64,000 nt of DNA from Suillus spraguei (lineage: Eukaryota; Basidiomycota; Agaricomycetes; Boletales; Suillaceae): positions 1 to 64,000 of the forward strand of contig JABCPU010000034.1 of NCBI GenBank assembly GCA_016800925.1, in the 5' to 3' direction. The notes beneath the pieces were generated by a model. The model saw nothing but the letters and a program-made list of their open reading frames with translations. It made no database searches and had not been told where the DNA came from. The position numbers were made by a program, and so were the translations under genes. Below are positions 35,401 to 46,874 of this stretch, one piece after another. Position 1 is the stretch's first letter. Every line of letters begins with the position of its first letter.

Positions 35401-36345
35401 GCAGGCACATGGGAGCTTGCAGATCTCCCAAATGGTGTGAACCTCATCGGGTCAAAATGGGTTTTCTGGGCAAAGAAAGATGCTGCTGGAAATATCGTCT
35501 GCTACAAAGCCTGATTAGTCGCGCAAGGATACTCACAGGTTCCTGGCGTGGATTATTTTGACACTTACGCACCTGTAGCAAATCTTGCGTCCATCAGAAC
35601 CGTTCTTGCCCTTGCAGCATGGCTAGACCTTGAACTCCATTAGATCAATATCAAGGGAGCTTATCTCAATGGAGAACTCACCAAAGACAAAGTTATATGC
35701 ATGTGTCAGCCTCCCAGATTCGAGTTGAAAGAGCACCCCAACCAGATCTGTCATCTGCTCAAGACCCTGTAAGGACTAAAGCAGAGTGGAAGAAGGTGGT
35801 ATCAGAAGCTGGTGGAGATATTGGTCGACAAGCTTGGACTTATGCAGTGTGACATTGACCAAACTGTGTTCTTCTCATGGTCAGCATCCAGTGAACTTGT
35901 CACATTGATGATTGCACTATTGGTGTGTCAACAATTCATCTCGTCATGGAACTCAAAGACAAAATATGCGCTTATGTCGAAATCACGGACCTTGGGGAGC
36001 TGCATTGGTTGTTAGGCATTGAAGTGATGTGAAACCGCAAAAGTTGCACCCTTTCCCTCTCCCAGAAGTCATATTTTGACTCAATTATTCGACATTTCGG
36101 TTTTGAGGAGTTGAAGCCCATGTCAAATACGATGGAACCTAGCACAAAGTTACACTCTGGTCAGTCCCCATCTACAGGCACTGAATATGCAGCCATGAAG
36201 CACATTCCATACTGAGAAGCTGTGGGATCCCTGATGTATGCGTCCCTCGGCAGTCGTCCTGATATTTTGTATGCCGTTACCACTGTTTCCCATTTTTCAA
36301 GTAACCCTGGCAGTGCACACTGGGACACCGTATGCCATATATATC
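32420..36345 (+). pseudogene. Ty1/copia gag-pol, frameshifted and 3' truncated
   Basis: Order is that of Ty1/copia: gag (KGSNWAIFSLHFQIAVEAKE), a CCHC zinc knuckle CWNCGLCEHFKARC, protease ELYDSGSIRH (DSG in place of DTG/DSG consensus), pre-integrase HKRMGHIAP, integrase core (FTDDKT, TPEHNGVAERLNR), then reverse transcriptase SKWVFWAKKDAAG, VPGVDYFDTYAPVA and an altered active site HIDDCTIG, and RNase H start SLMYASLGSRPDILYAV. Frameshifts near 32720, 34260 and 34420 and stops near 34645, 35514, 35641, 35773 and 36032 make it dead. At about 36345 it joins Harbinger transposase sequence directly. Confidence 0.9.
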
Positions 36346-38420
36346 AATATCTTGCATACTGGACACCCCAACTGCATTCGGAATGAGCTTGGGGTTCGCC
36401 TCCACGTATTCCAAATCCTGTTAAATCTACTTTGTGAATATGGATATCATGACTCAAAGAACATTTTGCTTGAGGAGCAGCTTGCCATTTTCCTGTATGC
36501 AAGTGTTACAGGTCTCTCTGTACATCATATTGGAGAGTGCTTTCAGCGCTCAAATGATACAATATCAAAGTATGTCATTCCCTATTTCATATTTTTAACT
36601 TGCCTGATTTTTTAAGGTATTTTAAATGGGTCCTAAATGCATTCTCCTCCCCCCCTATTTATTCACTATATGTCCAGCTGCCTGATGCCAACAGTCTGAC
36701 ACCGCTCGAAATCCTCCAGCAACCAAAATTCTACCCATACTTTGCTGATGCAATTGGTGCCATAGACAGCACTCACATCTCCTGTCACCCCAGTTCCAAG
36801 GAGTGTGATGCTTCTCACAATCATAAGGGTGAGTTGACCCAGAAGTGCCTGGCCGCATGCAGTTTCAACATGTCATTCTTGTACATGTTGAGCAGCTAGG
36901 AAGGGTCTGCAGCTGATGCACGTGTTTATTACCATGCTCGCATTACTGACTTCAGCATTCCCCCAGATAAGTACTACCTTGCAGATGCTGGATTTGGAGC
37001 TTGTGATGAGCTGCTTATCCCCTATCAGGGAGTGTGCTATCATCTTGCTGAGTGGGCAGGGGCCATTCTGAGTATGTAGCCCCTTTCTACAATGCATTAT
37101 ACTGATACTTATTTTTTTTAGTCCATGTGATTACAAGGAACTCTTCAATCTATGTCATGCTATGCTCCAAAACATCATTGAGCACATATTTGGTGTCCTG
37201 AAGAACTGCTGTAAAGATACAATTTAGCCTGGGCTGTAGATAAACCATGGCCTAAGCTAGTATGTGAGTCTTGCGCTCTGTCTAGTCTGCTTCACTTGCA
37301 AGGCAAGAGCATTCCACCCTAAAGGGAATGCTAAGTTAGTATAGTCTAATAATGCCCAGCCTGTGGTGCGAGAATGCTGTCGGAGGTAGTGAGATGCTAG
37401 CGGTGACCTCCACTCTGTGGGAAAGTTGCGGTAAAGTAGCGATAGAGCGCAGGAAGATAGCAGTAAAGTAGCGGTAAAACTGCAGTAAGACATGGGAAAC
37501 TGGCGGTAAAACAAGTGGTGAGGTGTAGTGATGAAGCGCAGGAAAGCATAGCACAAGCGGTGAAGTGTGGGAAAGCGGTAAAGAGTGATGCATGCAGCAG
37601 TAAAACAATTCTCCAGAGACAGTAACTTCGACGAAAGACTTTATTCCGTTAGAGACAGTAGTGGTGACAATACCTAAGTACCATGTGTACCATAGAGGAA
37701 AAAGTAAAAGTACTGGAATGTGCGAAGAGTCCTTTTTAACATGTACCATGAATGGCCAGAATACGTAGCAAGAATGATAGCAAAATAAAGATGTACTCTG
37801 TGATTTTCAGCAAAGAGGCACGCAGCGAGCAAGTGGTGTCACAGAAGGTAAGGTAAGTCTTGCTGTAGCTTTAGTAATGGCGGAAATGAATATGCTACGC
37901 ACCAATGGATCTAGACAGAAATGGAATGGACAGGAGGACATCGGTAGCAAGATTCGGTAAGGGGCAAGGATCCACGGAGTGAAAACGGTACCGGTGAAGC
38001 GAAAAGGGGTAATGCTCGCTATAGGGGGTTTCTCAGTAGCTGCTGTAGACAGTAACAAGACACTTGTGTAAAACAGCACATTCATGGTCAGCGTGACTTT
38101 GTTCACTACACTGCTTCTGAATCCTTGTACTCCCCCCTCATTATACCATGAGTGTTCAGGCCCACATCCCTCCAGCATTGTGCCTGGTGCACAATGTCAT
38201 CCACATTCATGATCCCAATGGCATGCTTGACTATCGTCAAGTTAACATTGACTTCAATGATCAGCATCTGTATGACACCGGTGCACTTGCTGAAGGCCCT
38301 CCTACTGAAGAGTCATGCACTCGTGCAAATGATCGCTGTGAAGCCATTGCACTTCAAATGTGGGAAGACTACAACATTATCAGACAAGCCAGGGAGAGGG
38401 AGCAAATGGCCATGGAATGA
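36346..38420 (+). pseudogene. PIF/Harbinger DDE transposase, interrupted by a solo LTR
   Basis: Begins HTGHPNCIRNELGVRLHVFQ, then EEQLAIFLYASVTGLSVHHI and FQRSNDTIS; an intron near 36570-36615 is likely. Catalytic residues follow: D in GAIDSTH (about 36765), D in EGSAADARV (about 36917) and E in NIIEHIFG (about 37180), preceded by KYYLADAGFG. A TAG replaces the usual Trp before EGSAADARV. The reading stops at VLKNC where the LTR is inserted and resumes after 38110 as F-stop-ILVLPPHYTMSVQAHIP and HNVIHIHDP, where CGA became TGA. Rejoining across the LTR at the CTGC duplication restores the frame. Confidence 0.88.
37210..38110 (+). mobile_element. Solo LTR in the Harbinger transposase (901 bp)
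   Basis: Starts TGTAAAGATAC and ends GTTCACTACA (TG...CA). A 4-bp CTGC flanks both sides (37206-37209 and 38111-38114). No coding content. Relatives lie at 48927-49856 and about 40100-41034. Parent retrotransposon not present in the window. Confidence 0.85.
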
Positions 38421-38529
38421 TACTAGTTTTACTTTCAAGTAGATATTTTGTTGAGGAATGCGCTCTAAATGATAGTATATTTGAGGTACTACATTGAGTA
38501 CAGTACCACTGATCTGACAAGAGATCCTG
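38421..38529. other. Junction of two convergent Harbinger genes
   Basis: Short AT-rich gap between the transposase 3' end and the minus-strand Myb/SANT gene. Confidence 0.5.
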
Positions 38530-39844
38530 TAAGTAAAGCTTTCATATACTATCCTCCCCACTGAGAGCCAAGTACGAATCAGCGAGACAAATGTCTCACA
38601 TGAAACATCTGACAATATTTACTACCTCATTGTCCTGTAGGCCCTCTTTGATCAACAGGTTGATAGCATTCCTGCAGCGCACAAGAACAGGTTCAACTGA
38701 GTGTGAAATAGTGTGCATTGCATGTGTTTGCAGGGTGACCGCTGCAACACCGATGTTTGAACTGAGGTCGTGTATATCATCACCCACCTTCTAAAAAGCT
38801 TTAGGGATGCTGACACATGAGGATTTCGCAGTTTTTCCGCTGACTGATGCCTCCTTTGTCGAGCCTGCAGGATGAGTGAGGGACCTCACACTGTCATTAC
38901 CCTTGGATTTGCATTTTCCTGCAAACTTTGACTGGGGTTTGAATTGAGAGATGGTGCTTATGGAGGTGCCTGGTGTAGAAGGGGCAAAGAGAGCTTGCTG
39001 CGCTGCATCAAAGGGGGGGGCAGGTGGAGGCATCATGACAATTGACCTGTCTGAATCAGACTTTTCAAGGTCTTCAAGTATGTGTTCCTGATCCTGCATG
39101 GTGAGATTGCGGAAGCTTGAAGTTGGGGAAGCTGTACTGCTGGAAGCGATTGAGGGCATGGAAACAGCACTAGATGGTAGGAGGGCATGAAAGGCACTCT
39201 GACCAGAAGCCTTTGAGGGCACAAGTTCTGCCATAGCATCATATGGTGCCCAGCCTTTGCTTTTATAATGATTTGCACCTGAAATGTTCTGAATGATGCG
39301 AGTGTCAGCACATTCAAATGATAAAAATAATGCTAGGACTCACCTTGACAATATCAGCCCAAATCCCCTCAGATTTGGCCATGATATCAGCACCACGTTC
39401 TTGGCTCCATGCTATACCAGAGTAATGTGACACTCTGTCAACAATATAGTACATAGAGCAGAGCTAGATGATCATCAATATCCAATATCTCTTGCAGTAG
39501 TAAATAAGACACTTATGTGAGCCCATTTTGATAAACAGGCATCACCTGTTTTCACTGCGCCACAAGTAGTAGTTGGGGCGATATGAGCGGCAGCCTGGCT
39601 CCAAAATTGTTTGTCACAGCTGAGTCCATCACTGCCCTTTGCATGATTGTCCTTGATATATGCAATGAGCTCCATTTCATCTGCTGGTGTCCAAAAACAT
39701 CTAGAATCCCCCTCCTGACTTTCTGAATTTTCAGGGGCTTTCTTCCTAGGTGCCATTGGACATGCACGTCTGCGCCTGGGGTGAATACAAGGAGTAGATT
39801 GGGTAACAGGCATTTTAAATTTGTAGGGCTGATATCTATTATCA
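38530..39844 (-). pseudogene. Harbinger Myb/SANT-like DNA-binding protein
   Basis: Exon 1 gives CFWTPADEMELIAYIKDNHA, QFWSQAAAHIAPT and AVKTGDACLSKWAHI, a Myb/SANT-like trihelix region (W-x-W-x-W spacing). Exon 2 (about 39405-39345) gives HYSGIAWSQERGADIMAKSE. Exon 3 starts about 39281 with NHYKSKGWAPYDAMAELVPS and continues through a Ser-rich linker to a C-terminal SIPKAF. After a stop the frame resumes with HDLSSNIGVAAVTLQTHAM, suggesting an in-frame nonsense change. In this superfamily the Myb-like protein binds the TIRs and recruits the transposase. Convergent with the transposase gene. Confidence 0.75.
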
Positions 39845-39944
39845 ATGGTCACACATGTTGCACTAATCATGCCGATGACAAGGCAAAAAAATTTGAATTT
39901 AGTTGCACTCAAATGGCACTCAAATTTGGTGGCCAAACAGAGAC

Positions 39945-40099
39945 GAACAGTTTCATTAGACTCTGTTTGGGATCAGGATTTCGCCCAACTTCTGTTGACC
40001 TACTAGTCATGAGTCATATGGGAGCCTGGGCTATTTGCAAACCAGATGTTGCTAAACAGATGCTTGTCATTAACGGTGAAATGAAGAAACTACCGCTGG
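39945..40099. other. Right flank of the Harbinger element
   Basis: Starts with the GAA duplication. No gene seen. A 45-codon tail of an open frame is without motifs. Confidence 0.4.
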
Positions 40100-41034
40100 C
40101 CTAAGTATAAGCACAACGATAATCCTACTGAAGGTGCGAGTGAGATGTTCGACCCAAGAGGACTGCAATAGAAACAATTCCTTCTAAGTTAATGCGAAGG
40201 AATCAAGAAAGTACTAAAAAGGCAATGAAGATTTTGACTTCTGAGGTTAGCGGCGGTAACAGTATATTGGTGGTACTAGCGCGATGTCAGCGGTACTCGC
40301 GCGGTAAGGATAGCTGTAGCGGTTAGCTAGCGAGAGCAAGAACAAAAGTGGCTTCTGCAAAATGAATATAGTACTACTATCCGCAGTGCGGTAGCAGTAG
40401 TGGCAGTTCCGTACAAGCAAGAAAGTTGATGAGAGAGGTAGCGACCCAGCGAGATCACTGGCTGCGGTCTGGTTACGAGTAGCAAAGTCGAAAGTTGAGC
40501 AGTACTTCGAGCGGTAAAGTTACTGGCAGTTAAATCAATGAGCGAGATTCAAATGGAGAAAGGTTCAAAGGCAAATAGATTGTGACTAGCGAGCATTCTG
40601 ATACTAAGTCCAAGTGAAGGGATGTAACGGGAAGTAATGGTAATAGTATGTATGTTAAGTCTTTTTAACATATTCGAGCACGTACAAGATTATTAGGTGA
40701 GTCCGGTAGTGAGAAAGAAAATACACAGGGTATTAACTAAGAGGCGCACAGCGTGCAGCGGCCCCTTGAGACGCAAGGTAAATCCTGCCATAGATTTAGT
40801 AATGGTGGAAGCAAAGTAACTACGCACCAATGGATCTAGACAGATTTGGACAGGACATGAGGCCATCGGCACGAGGATCCAGTAAGGGTTCATGGCAGAA
40901 GTACAGTTCTGCCTTAGTGGAGCGAAAAGGCTATATACTCACTATAAGGGAATTCTTCGGTTGCTGCCACAGATGGTAATGAGACACTTGTCAAAAATGG
41001 GGGTTTGATGGTCAGCATGACTTTGCTCGCTACA
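40100..41034 (+). repeat. Diverged LTR, third copy of the 900-bp family
   Basis: The 3' half (about 40760-41034) matches 37815-38110 clearly, including CTACGCACCAATGGATCTAG and GGTCAGC.TGACTTTG, and ends GCTCGCTACA. The 5' half is strongly diverged or truncated; no TGTAAAG start or target duplication was found. Confidence 0.65.
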
Positions 41035-41360
41035 GCGGTAAGGGCATAACTAGCCACTTATCTTTGATGTGTTGCCCTAGTGGGGTGAAGAGCTTCTGCA
41101 TTACAGTCATCCAAACATCTTTTGACCACTCACATTGTAACAATGTGTGACCCCCTGCTAAGAACAACAGGAAGGAGAATGCAATATGGACGGAAAATGA
41201 GTGGGTGAAAGCAGTGGCAGGGGAAATTGTTAGCAATCTTGATGATCTAGGCAACAAGGTGTGTGAGCTCCAAATTTTGTGATGCAGTGGTCTCACTGAT
41301 GCTTTCAACTAAGTTGGGCGAACTCTATCCAGAGGGCTACAGAAGCCATAGGGGATATGT

Positions 41361-42268
41361 ATGCATACCAATGCACATTCTGAAAGGGTGAGTTCATCTT
41401 TTGAACATTTTAAGCAGGAGCTCATGTTTTCAGTCATATGCTTGATTTACACAATTCAGACAGCAGTCTCATGGCTTTCATCTGTCCCTCTCTACCAGAG
41501 ACCATTTGCCTTGGCCTTACCAGTAGCTTGCTTGCCTGCTTTGAAAGCAAGAAAGTTCTGCACATTCGCAAGTTTAATTGCTCAGAAGATGCGCCTCAAG
41601 TGGAGCAAGACGCTGGTTCCACCTCCACCTTTGAAAGCTGGCGGAGAAGACTCTTCTTTGTCCCTTCCAGTGCCTACATTTCTCGCTCTGGAATCGCTAC
41701 TCGACTGTGGTAGGTCATTGTATTGACAACACTGTACTCTAATGCCAATGCTAGATCTGACAGGGAGACAATGCATCCACCCATATTCATCCTTACGTTT
41801 GGTGAACTATTCAAGTGGATTGAAATGGTGGTGAGTGACACTTCTTGGATGTTCAACTTAGTGCTCACCGCATCATAGATGAAGGAGTTTTTGCCAGAGG
41901 AGTATGACATTCTGGTGGAACTTGGCCAGAATCTTCCTGGTGGAGAATGCTTACCAGTGGCTCCTTTCCTCTCCCTTGTCCTCAATCTCAATGTGACCAC
42001 AGAGGGTCATCGAGACAGGTTCAACAAGGACCTCTGTCTTGTCTTACCCCTAGGTAAATTTATGGGAGGGGCTTTGGTCATGTTTGAGCAGGGATTGGTA
42101 TTAGAGATTGGTTGTGGTGACTTTGCCATCTTTCACTCTTCTGAAACCACTCACTTTAACATGCACTATGAGGGTAGGAGGGCTTTGTTTGTTTTCCATA
42201 CAGATAATGGCTTTGATAAGTGGAAGGAGGGGCGTAACGGCTGGGCTGCACATGAATACTTTCATTGA
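41361..42268 (+). pseudogene. 2OG-Fe(II) dioxygenase-like gene, possibly TET/JBP-like
   Basis: The last exon (41879-42268) holds LVLNLNVTTEGHRDRFNKD (HxD: His44/Asp46 of this exon), PLGKFMGGALVMFEQGLVLE, GDFAIFHSSETTHFN (His92) and EGRRALFVFHTD (Arg101): a complete HxD...H...R iron and 2-oxoglutarate site in a double-stranded beta-helix layout. Upstream exons (41438-41713 and about 41752-41830, the latter with PPIFILTFGELFKWIEMV) can be linked by short introns, but one junction leaves a stop, so the gene may be broken. Agaricomycete genomes have expanded TET/JBP-like enzymes linked to KDZ transposons; whether this one oxidises DNA bases is inference. Its neighbour is a DUF6698-like gene. Confidence 0.6.
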
Positions 42269-42524
42269 GAAGTTTGGCAGTGATCAAATAGTGATACTTC
42301 TATGCTCTTGATAATTCAGAAGGCCTGATCATCTACTTTGTGCTTAACACTTTTAGTAATTCCTCAGTACTAGTACTACTGCTACTTGGCATTCCTTCCT
42401 TTCACTTCTTGACCACAGTTTTGGACATGCATTTAACCAGTTCCCCCTGCTATCACATTGAGTTCATCTGTTAAGTTTTAGTGTGATCCTAAAAGTGTTG
42501 TTCTAATTTTGCAACCTCACCTAG
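42269..42524. other. Intergenic stretch
   Basis: No gene or repeat recognised. Confidence 0.4.
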
Positions 42525-42830
42525 AGTGTCACCAAAGAATGGAGATGGCACATCCCATTGTATCTGAGCAGAGGCATAGCAGTCCACATCAGGCAGTGCG
42601 TACTTCTCTAGAACATTTGCGTGGTGAATCTCCTCTAACCATCTCAACCTGTATTTCTTGTACAACTCATAGAAATGATTAGAGTTCTTTTCTGCCTCTG
42701 CAAGGCATTATTGGAGATCAATATCTTCAACTACTTGGGGTGTATGGGCATTGTTTGGATGCTGACTAGAATGTGCATGGCCATTATTAGAGGAACTTCT
42801 GTTTAGTGGACAGGTGAGTCTTTTTTAAAC
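42525..42830 (-). pseudogene. Fragment of a transposon-associated helical protein
   Basis: Minus-strand reading gives NHFYELYKKYRLRWLEEIHH, ANVLEKYALPDVDCYASAQI and QWDVPSPFFGDT, preceded by a stop and an Asn/His-rich linker. The arrangement KYR.RW.E...A..LEKY.P followed by WD.PSP is one I associate with accessory ORFs of basidiomycete transposons. No start or catalytic domain is visible. Probably a remnant. Confidence 0.35.
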
Positions 42831-43240
42831 GCTTATGAAGGAAAACATTGAATGAACATAGATTACCCAGTTCCGGTTCACCTCTTTTCTCAGTCTTCAA
42901 ATCAATTTCAATCCTTCAAAGGTATCATGCAAAGTGCGTTTAATGAGGTGATGACGAGCTTACCACAAATTCAGATTCAAACTGCAACCATTCAATGTCA
43001 CTGATCATTGCATTTTGCCTCAGACAACTTCAATACATTCTGAAGGTATGCTTTATATGTTACAATGAATTGACGTCTTATCCAAATTAGTGCTTGTTAT
43101 CGCCAATACACTCAACGTAAGGAGCTGTAGAGGTCTTACAGCATACCTATTAGAGAGCTGACATACTTATGATGTGACACTCAGCATTCATAGTCATTTG
43201 TTGGCGCTCTGCCACAGTCAATTGGCTAATCATGTATAAA
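42831..43240. other. Intergenic stretch
   Basis: About 0.4 kb of AT-rich DNA without recognisable genes or repeats. Confidence 0.4.
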
Positions 43241-44680
43241 TGAAAGGACCAGGCATGATAGACAATTGTGCACGCACTCAGATGGATGAGGACAATTTAT
43301 CTTCAACTGAACCTCGCAAGAGGGGTTCATTAGCTCTTCAGCTGGGGCCTCCCAAGAAAGCGTACATCTTAAACCTATCAGAATTTTGCACACTGACATT
43401 AGCCTAGCTTGAAAACCAATCCACTTGTTTCACATGGACGACATTTTGATCGCACTGTTTTTGCCCTCTGCAACTATCCCTCTCTTTTAACAAGTGGAGT
43501 GTTAATATTAGAACAACTGGAAGACATGTCCATAGAAGATTTTTCTGCTGAGTTAATACTGCCTTATTTTCTACTACTGGACCCCTCATAGAGCTGTCAG
43601 GGAGTGCCGGGAACACTCAGTCTTTGAAAAGCTCTTGGATTCCTATCTGGGGCTCTTAGAACGGCTGAAGGAAGGCTCAGAGGAAGAACTCATTCATGTT
43701 GGAGAACTGGTGAGTCGCATGTGTCTGCCAGTCATAATCTTACTTATCCCAGAAGATTGGCAAGGGAGCGGCTTGTGTAAGGGGGGAGGATATAAAGTCT
43801 TTGAAACCAGTCATCATTGATTGGACAGCACCAGCAGGTGAAGCAGTAGTGCCTCCTTTACCAAGGAATTCTAAAATCAGTCGGGGCTTCAATCACCCTC
43901 TCACTGGTCGCTTACTCTGTCCTGCTGAGTTGGATTGGGATGATGCAGAGTAAGCTATTTAAATTGTTATATTTAGACACCAATCACTGATACTTGATTA
44001 GCACAAAACAGAGGCTGCAAAGCAGTGAACTTGTCGTCAGTGGAGACCAGTGGCCTTTATTTGTATATGCCAATGAAGTGTTTGATCCAGAGGATCCTTG
44101 GAGCGGCCTTCTTAAAAGCCGCTTGCTTATGAATGTGAGTGTGCATTTTGAATACACACATGCTTATTGTAAATTATTGGACAAGGTGTTCAGGCATATT
44201 TTTACATTGCCAAGTTCAGTGGACAAAGTACCCAAGGCAACACATGCAGGAAATGCTAGAATTCATGGTATGACTACTGTTACATCTGCTTCGGTAGCAT
44301 ATGTGACCACCCAGGTTTCTATAGTGCTTCACTTTATCATTTATTTGTGACTAACTATTGACATAGATTCAATTCACACTCTGTTCATCCTCAGTATTCT
44401 CATGCACTGACATGGTCACATACTCAGAAACATTCTATCACTCTATTCTTGACCTTTTGGAGGACCCAGATGAGTGCAGGGAAGTCACAGAACTATTACT
44501 TTGGTGGAATTGGTATGTCAACATGCATGTTGTGAGAAATATTCAAACTCTTATAGCAATTTAGTCAGATATTTCCAACTTCTTCAGCAGCCAAGCGACC
44601 TCTCAAAACAAACAGTGCCCTCTCTAAGATTCGCCAAAGAGAGAGCTGCTCTAAAGGATACAGATGGAGGTTCTGCTTGA
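43241..44680 (+). CDS. DUF6698-like protein, multi-exon, possibly degenerate
   Basis: A start MKGPGMIDNCARTQMDEDNL leads to RHFDRTVFALCNYPSLLTSG, DMSIEDFSAE, the segment EKLLDSYLGLLERLKEGSEE, IIDWTAPAGEAVVPPLPRNS and ISRGFNHPLTGRLLCPAELD with WDDAE. A GT-AG intron (43950-44000) joins to SSELVVSGDQWPLFVYANEV, DPEDPWSGLLKSRLLMN, an intron, then FTLPSSVDKVPKATHAGNAR, IHGMTTVTSASVAYVTTQV and SILDLLEDPDECREVTELLL. This order matches the agaricomycete-specific DUF6698 family, of unknown function and often near mobile elements. Some joins need frame changes, so integrity is doubtful. Family name is from memory. Confidence 0.65.
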
Positions 44681-44836
44681 TATGTTCCTGTCATTTGTCT
44701 AATAGAGCTACTATCATTATAATACACATATCAGAGCATCCATTTATATGTATTTAGTATGAAGCTGAGACCAATTTTCAAATTTTTGGCATCATCATGA
44801 CAAGCTTGGAATGAAAGATCAGCCATAAACTTTTTG
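44681..44836. other. Short intergenic stretch
   Basis: No feature recognised. Confidence 0.4.
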
Positions 44837-45165
44837 ACCTGGTCTGATGGCGCCCTGCTGCACATTAGCAATATGATACCAATGGTGCAGGTAGCCCCTA
44901 CATGAGAGGGCTGCAAGCTGCTTCCAGTGAGAGGGACTTGGGGAGGCGCACCATTTCAAACTTACCTTGCAGCTCAGGACCAGCTCAGGACATTACATTT
45001 TGGCCTGGTCTGATGGTGCCCTGCTGCACATTAGCAATATGATACCAATGGTGCAGGCTGCCCCCACATGAGAGGGCTGCAAGCAGCTGTAAGCTGCTTC
45101 CAGTGAGAGGGACTTGGGGAGGCACACCATTTTAAACTTACCTTGCAGTGAATGACCAGCACCCA
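44837..45165 (+). repeat. Two-unit tandem repeat (period about 166 bp)
   Basis: CCTGGTCTGATGG.GCCCTGC begins units at about 44838 and 45004. Shared tracts include GCACATTAGCAATATGATAC and the tract beginning GCTTCCAGTGAGAGGGACTT. Non-coding. Confidence 0.85.
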
Positions 45166-45549
45166 AACCAATGTTTGATTTGGCTAATAGTACATGTAGA
45201 ATCTTTCCTTACAAGCACCTGTCAAGTGATATCAATTGTCATACTAATTGTGGATTGTAGCATGCTAGTCATAAGCTACAAGCATGGACCATCACCTGCC
45301 AAATGTAGATTCAATTGAGTGCTTGGCAATGTTTGCCCTGTATTTAGCTGATGGTACAAATTGCCTGTGGCTAACAAGGAGATGGCTGTGATAAAAAGTG
45401 CCTTCTCCATAACAAAGATTGACATGGCATATTCCATCCATGTTACTCTGGGTATATAATGAATTGTCTACAGATCTATCATAATGATACTGATTTCACT
45501 TATTTTAAAGATGATAAAGCAAGGTAAAGCTTTGTCATTGTAAGGTCAA
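45166..45549. other. Intergenic stretch
   Basis: No gene seen; ends where CACTA copy 1 homology begins. Confidence 0.4.
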
Positions 45550-45727
45550 TTCCCTGATGGTTTTAGCGAGGTAAGCTGAGGTAGTTAGACACGAAAATAG
45601 ATTTGTTAGTCAGCTTTGAAGTAGCCTTGTATATGTGTAAGGACATGACATACTTGGGGGCCTGCTTGACGACTTATGTGAATAACAATTAGCATACACC
45701 ATGTCATCTACTCAAGATACAACTAGA

Positions 45728-46356
45728 TGATACTAAACTAGATGCTCGTGCAACCTACATTGAACTTCATGGTGCCGATCCCATTGATCTCATCCATGCA
45801 GATCACATGTCTGATGAGGCATCTGGACCTGAAGACGATGGTGGATCAATTGACGAGTGGAGAATCAGGATGGCAAAGGAAAAGGGCTTTCCTACAGACA
45901 TCGACATGGATAGTATGGTGTTTATGGAAGTTGTTAAAAATCCTTGGAGATCCCAGCAGGTAAGTCAACAGCTCCTAGGGTAAACACAGGCTCTCTTACC
46001 TAGAACTGCAGCTTGGTGACATATATCATGAACTATTCCAGCTGTGGAAAGCATTTCTCAATCCCAAGCAATGCAAGTGATTCCGCACGATACAGGTTGA
46101 AGGAACTAACCGAGTGCTTCTCTATATCCCTGATTACACACCCTACAACTTTGGAATCAATACTGAGTGGCTCGAAGTGAATTGGAACCATCCAGAGTAT
46201 CAGGCACAGCTGAAAGAGTGGGGTGCATGTGCAGATCCACCTGGATTTGGATCTGCAAAAGATACCACTGGTAGGACAAACACTGAACAAGATTATGAGG
46301 AAGATAATGGGCAAGATCATGAGGAACCACAGCTGGAGAACATGGATGGTGCTTAG
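45728..46356 (+). pseudogene. CACTA second gene, C-terminal part (copy 1)
   Basis: Equivalent to 54310-54927: IELHGADPIDLIHADHMSDE, SIDEWRIRMAKEKGFP, an intron, FQLWKAFLNPKQ, a TGA where copy 2 has an Arg codon, VEGTNRVLLYIPDYTPYNFG and IDTEWLEV-like INTEWLEVNWNHPEYQAQLK. The N-terminal two-thirds are deleted. Confidence 0.75.
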
Positions 46357-46874
46357 GGAATCAGAAGTGTTATGACGGACTGGAGAATGCACAGTGTAAT
46401 ATTAATGTACATACCTGAACAAACAGTTCATTTGCTCGGATGCCTGTCCATGGTTGTTGTAATCCACATGCATGGATCTGTCATAGTAACAACACCGCAT
46501 GAGATCTGGCAGGTGATATGGTTAAAAGGCAGCACACAAGGTGGTGAGTTGGCATTTGCTGGTGTCCAGAATTCATCGAGCACAAAGCATCTAATGTCCA
46601 GTTGAGGACTGCATGTTCATGTGAATGTAAGTCCAAAGAGAATTATGATGTACTCACTATGCACTCCAGGGGTCATCGTCAACAGGAGACAAGGGAAGCT
46701 CTTTCATCCATCGAAATTCAGTGAGAAGCTGGGTCCCATTTGCAAACCCATGTTGGACATGACTAAAGATGTTAACAACTTCACCATATGCGAAGTCTTC
46801 ACCAATCAAAACCTTCACAATTGATGAACCAGAGGATTCACGAGTGCTTTTTGAGAGTGGCGTGATCCTTCATC

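Larger units (their letters stand above)
31802..39944. mobile_element. PIF/Harbinger element, 8.1 kb with nested insertions
   Basis: Ends are inverted repeats of about 60 bp: GGCTCTGTTCGGCCACCAAA on the left and its diverged inverse ending GGTGGCCAAACAGAGAC on the right, closely resembling the GG.C.TGTTTGG start of PIF/Harbinger TIRs. A 3-bp GAA flanks both sides (31799-31801, 39945-39947). Inside are a DDE transposase on the plus strand and a Myb/SANT gene on the minus strand, the two-gene organisation of this superfamily. A truncated copia element and a solo LTR sit inside. The usual target duplication is TWA, so GAA is atypical. Confidence 0.85.
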
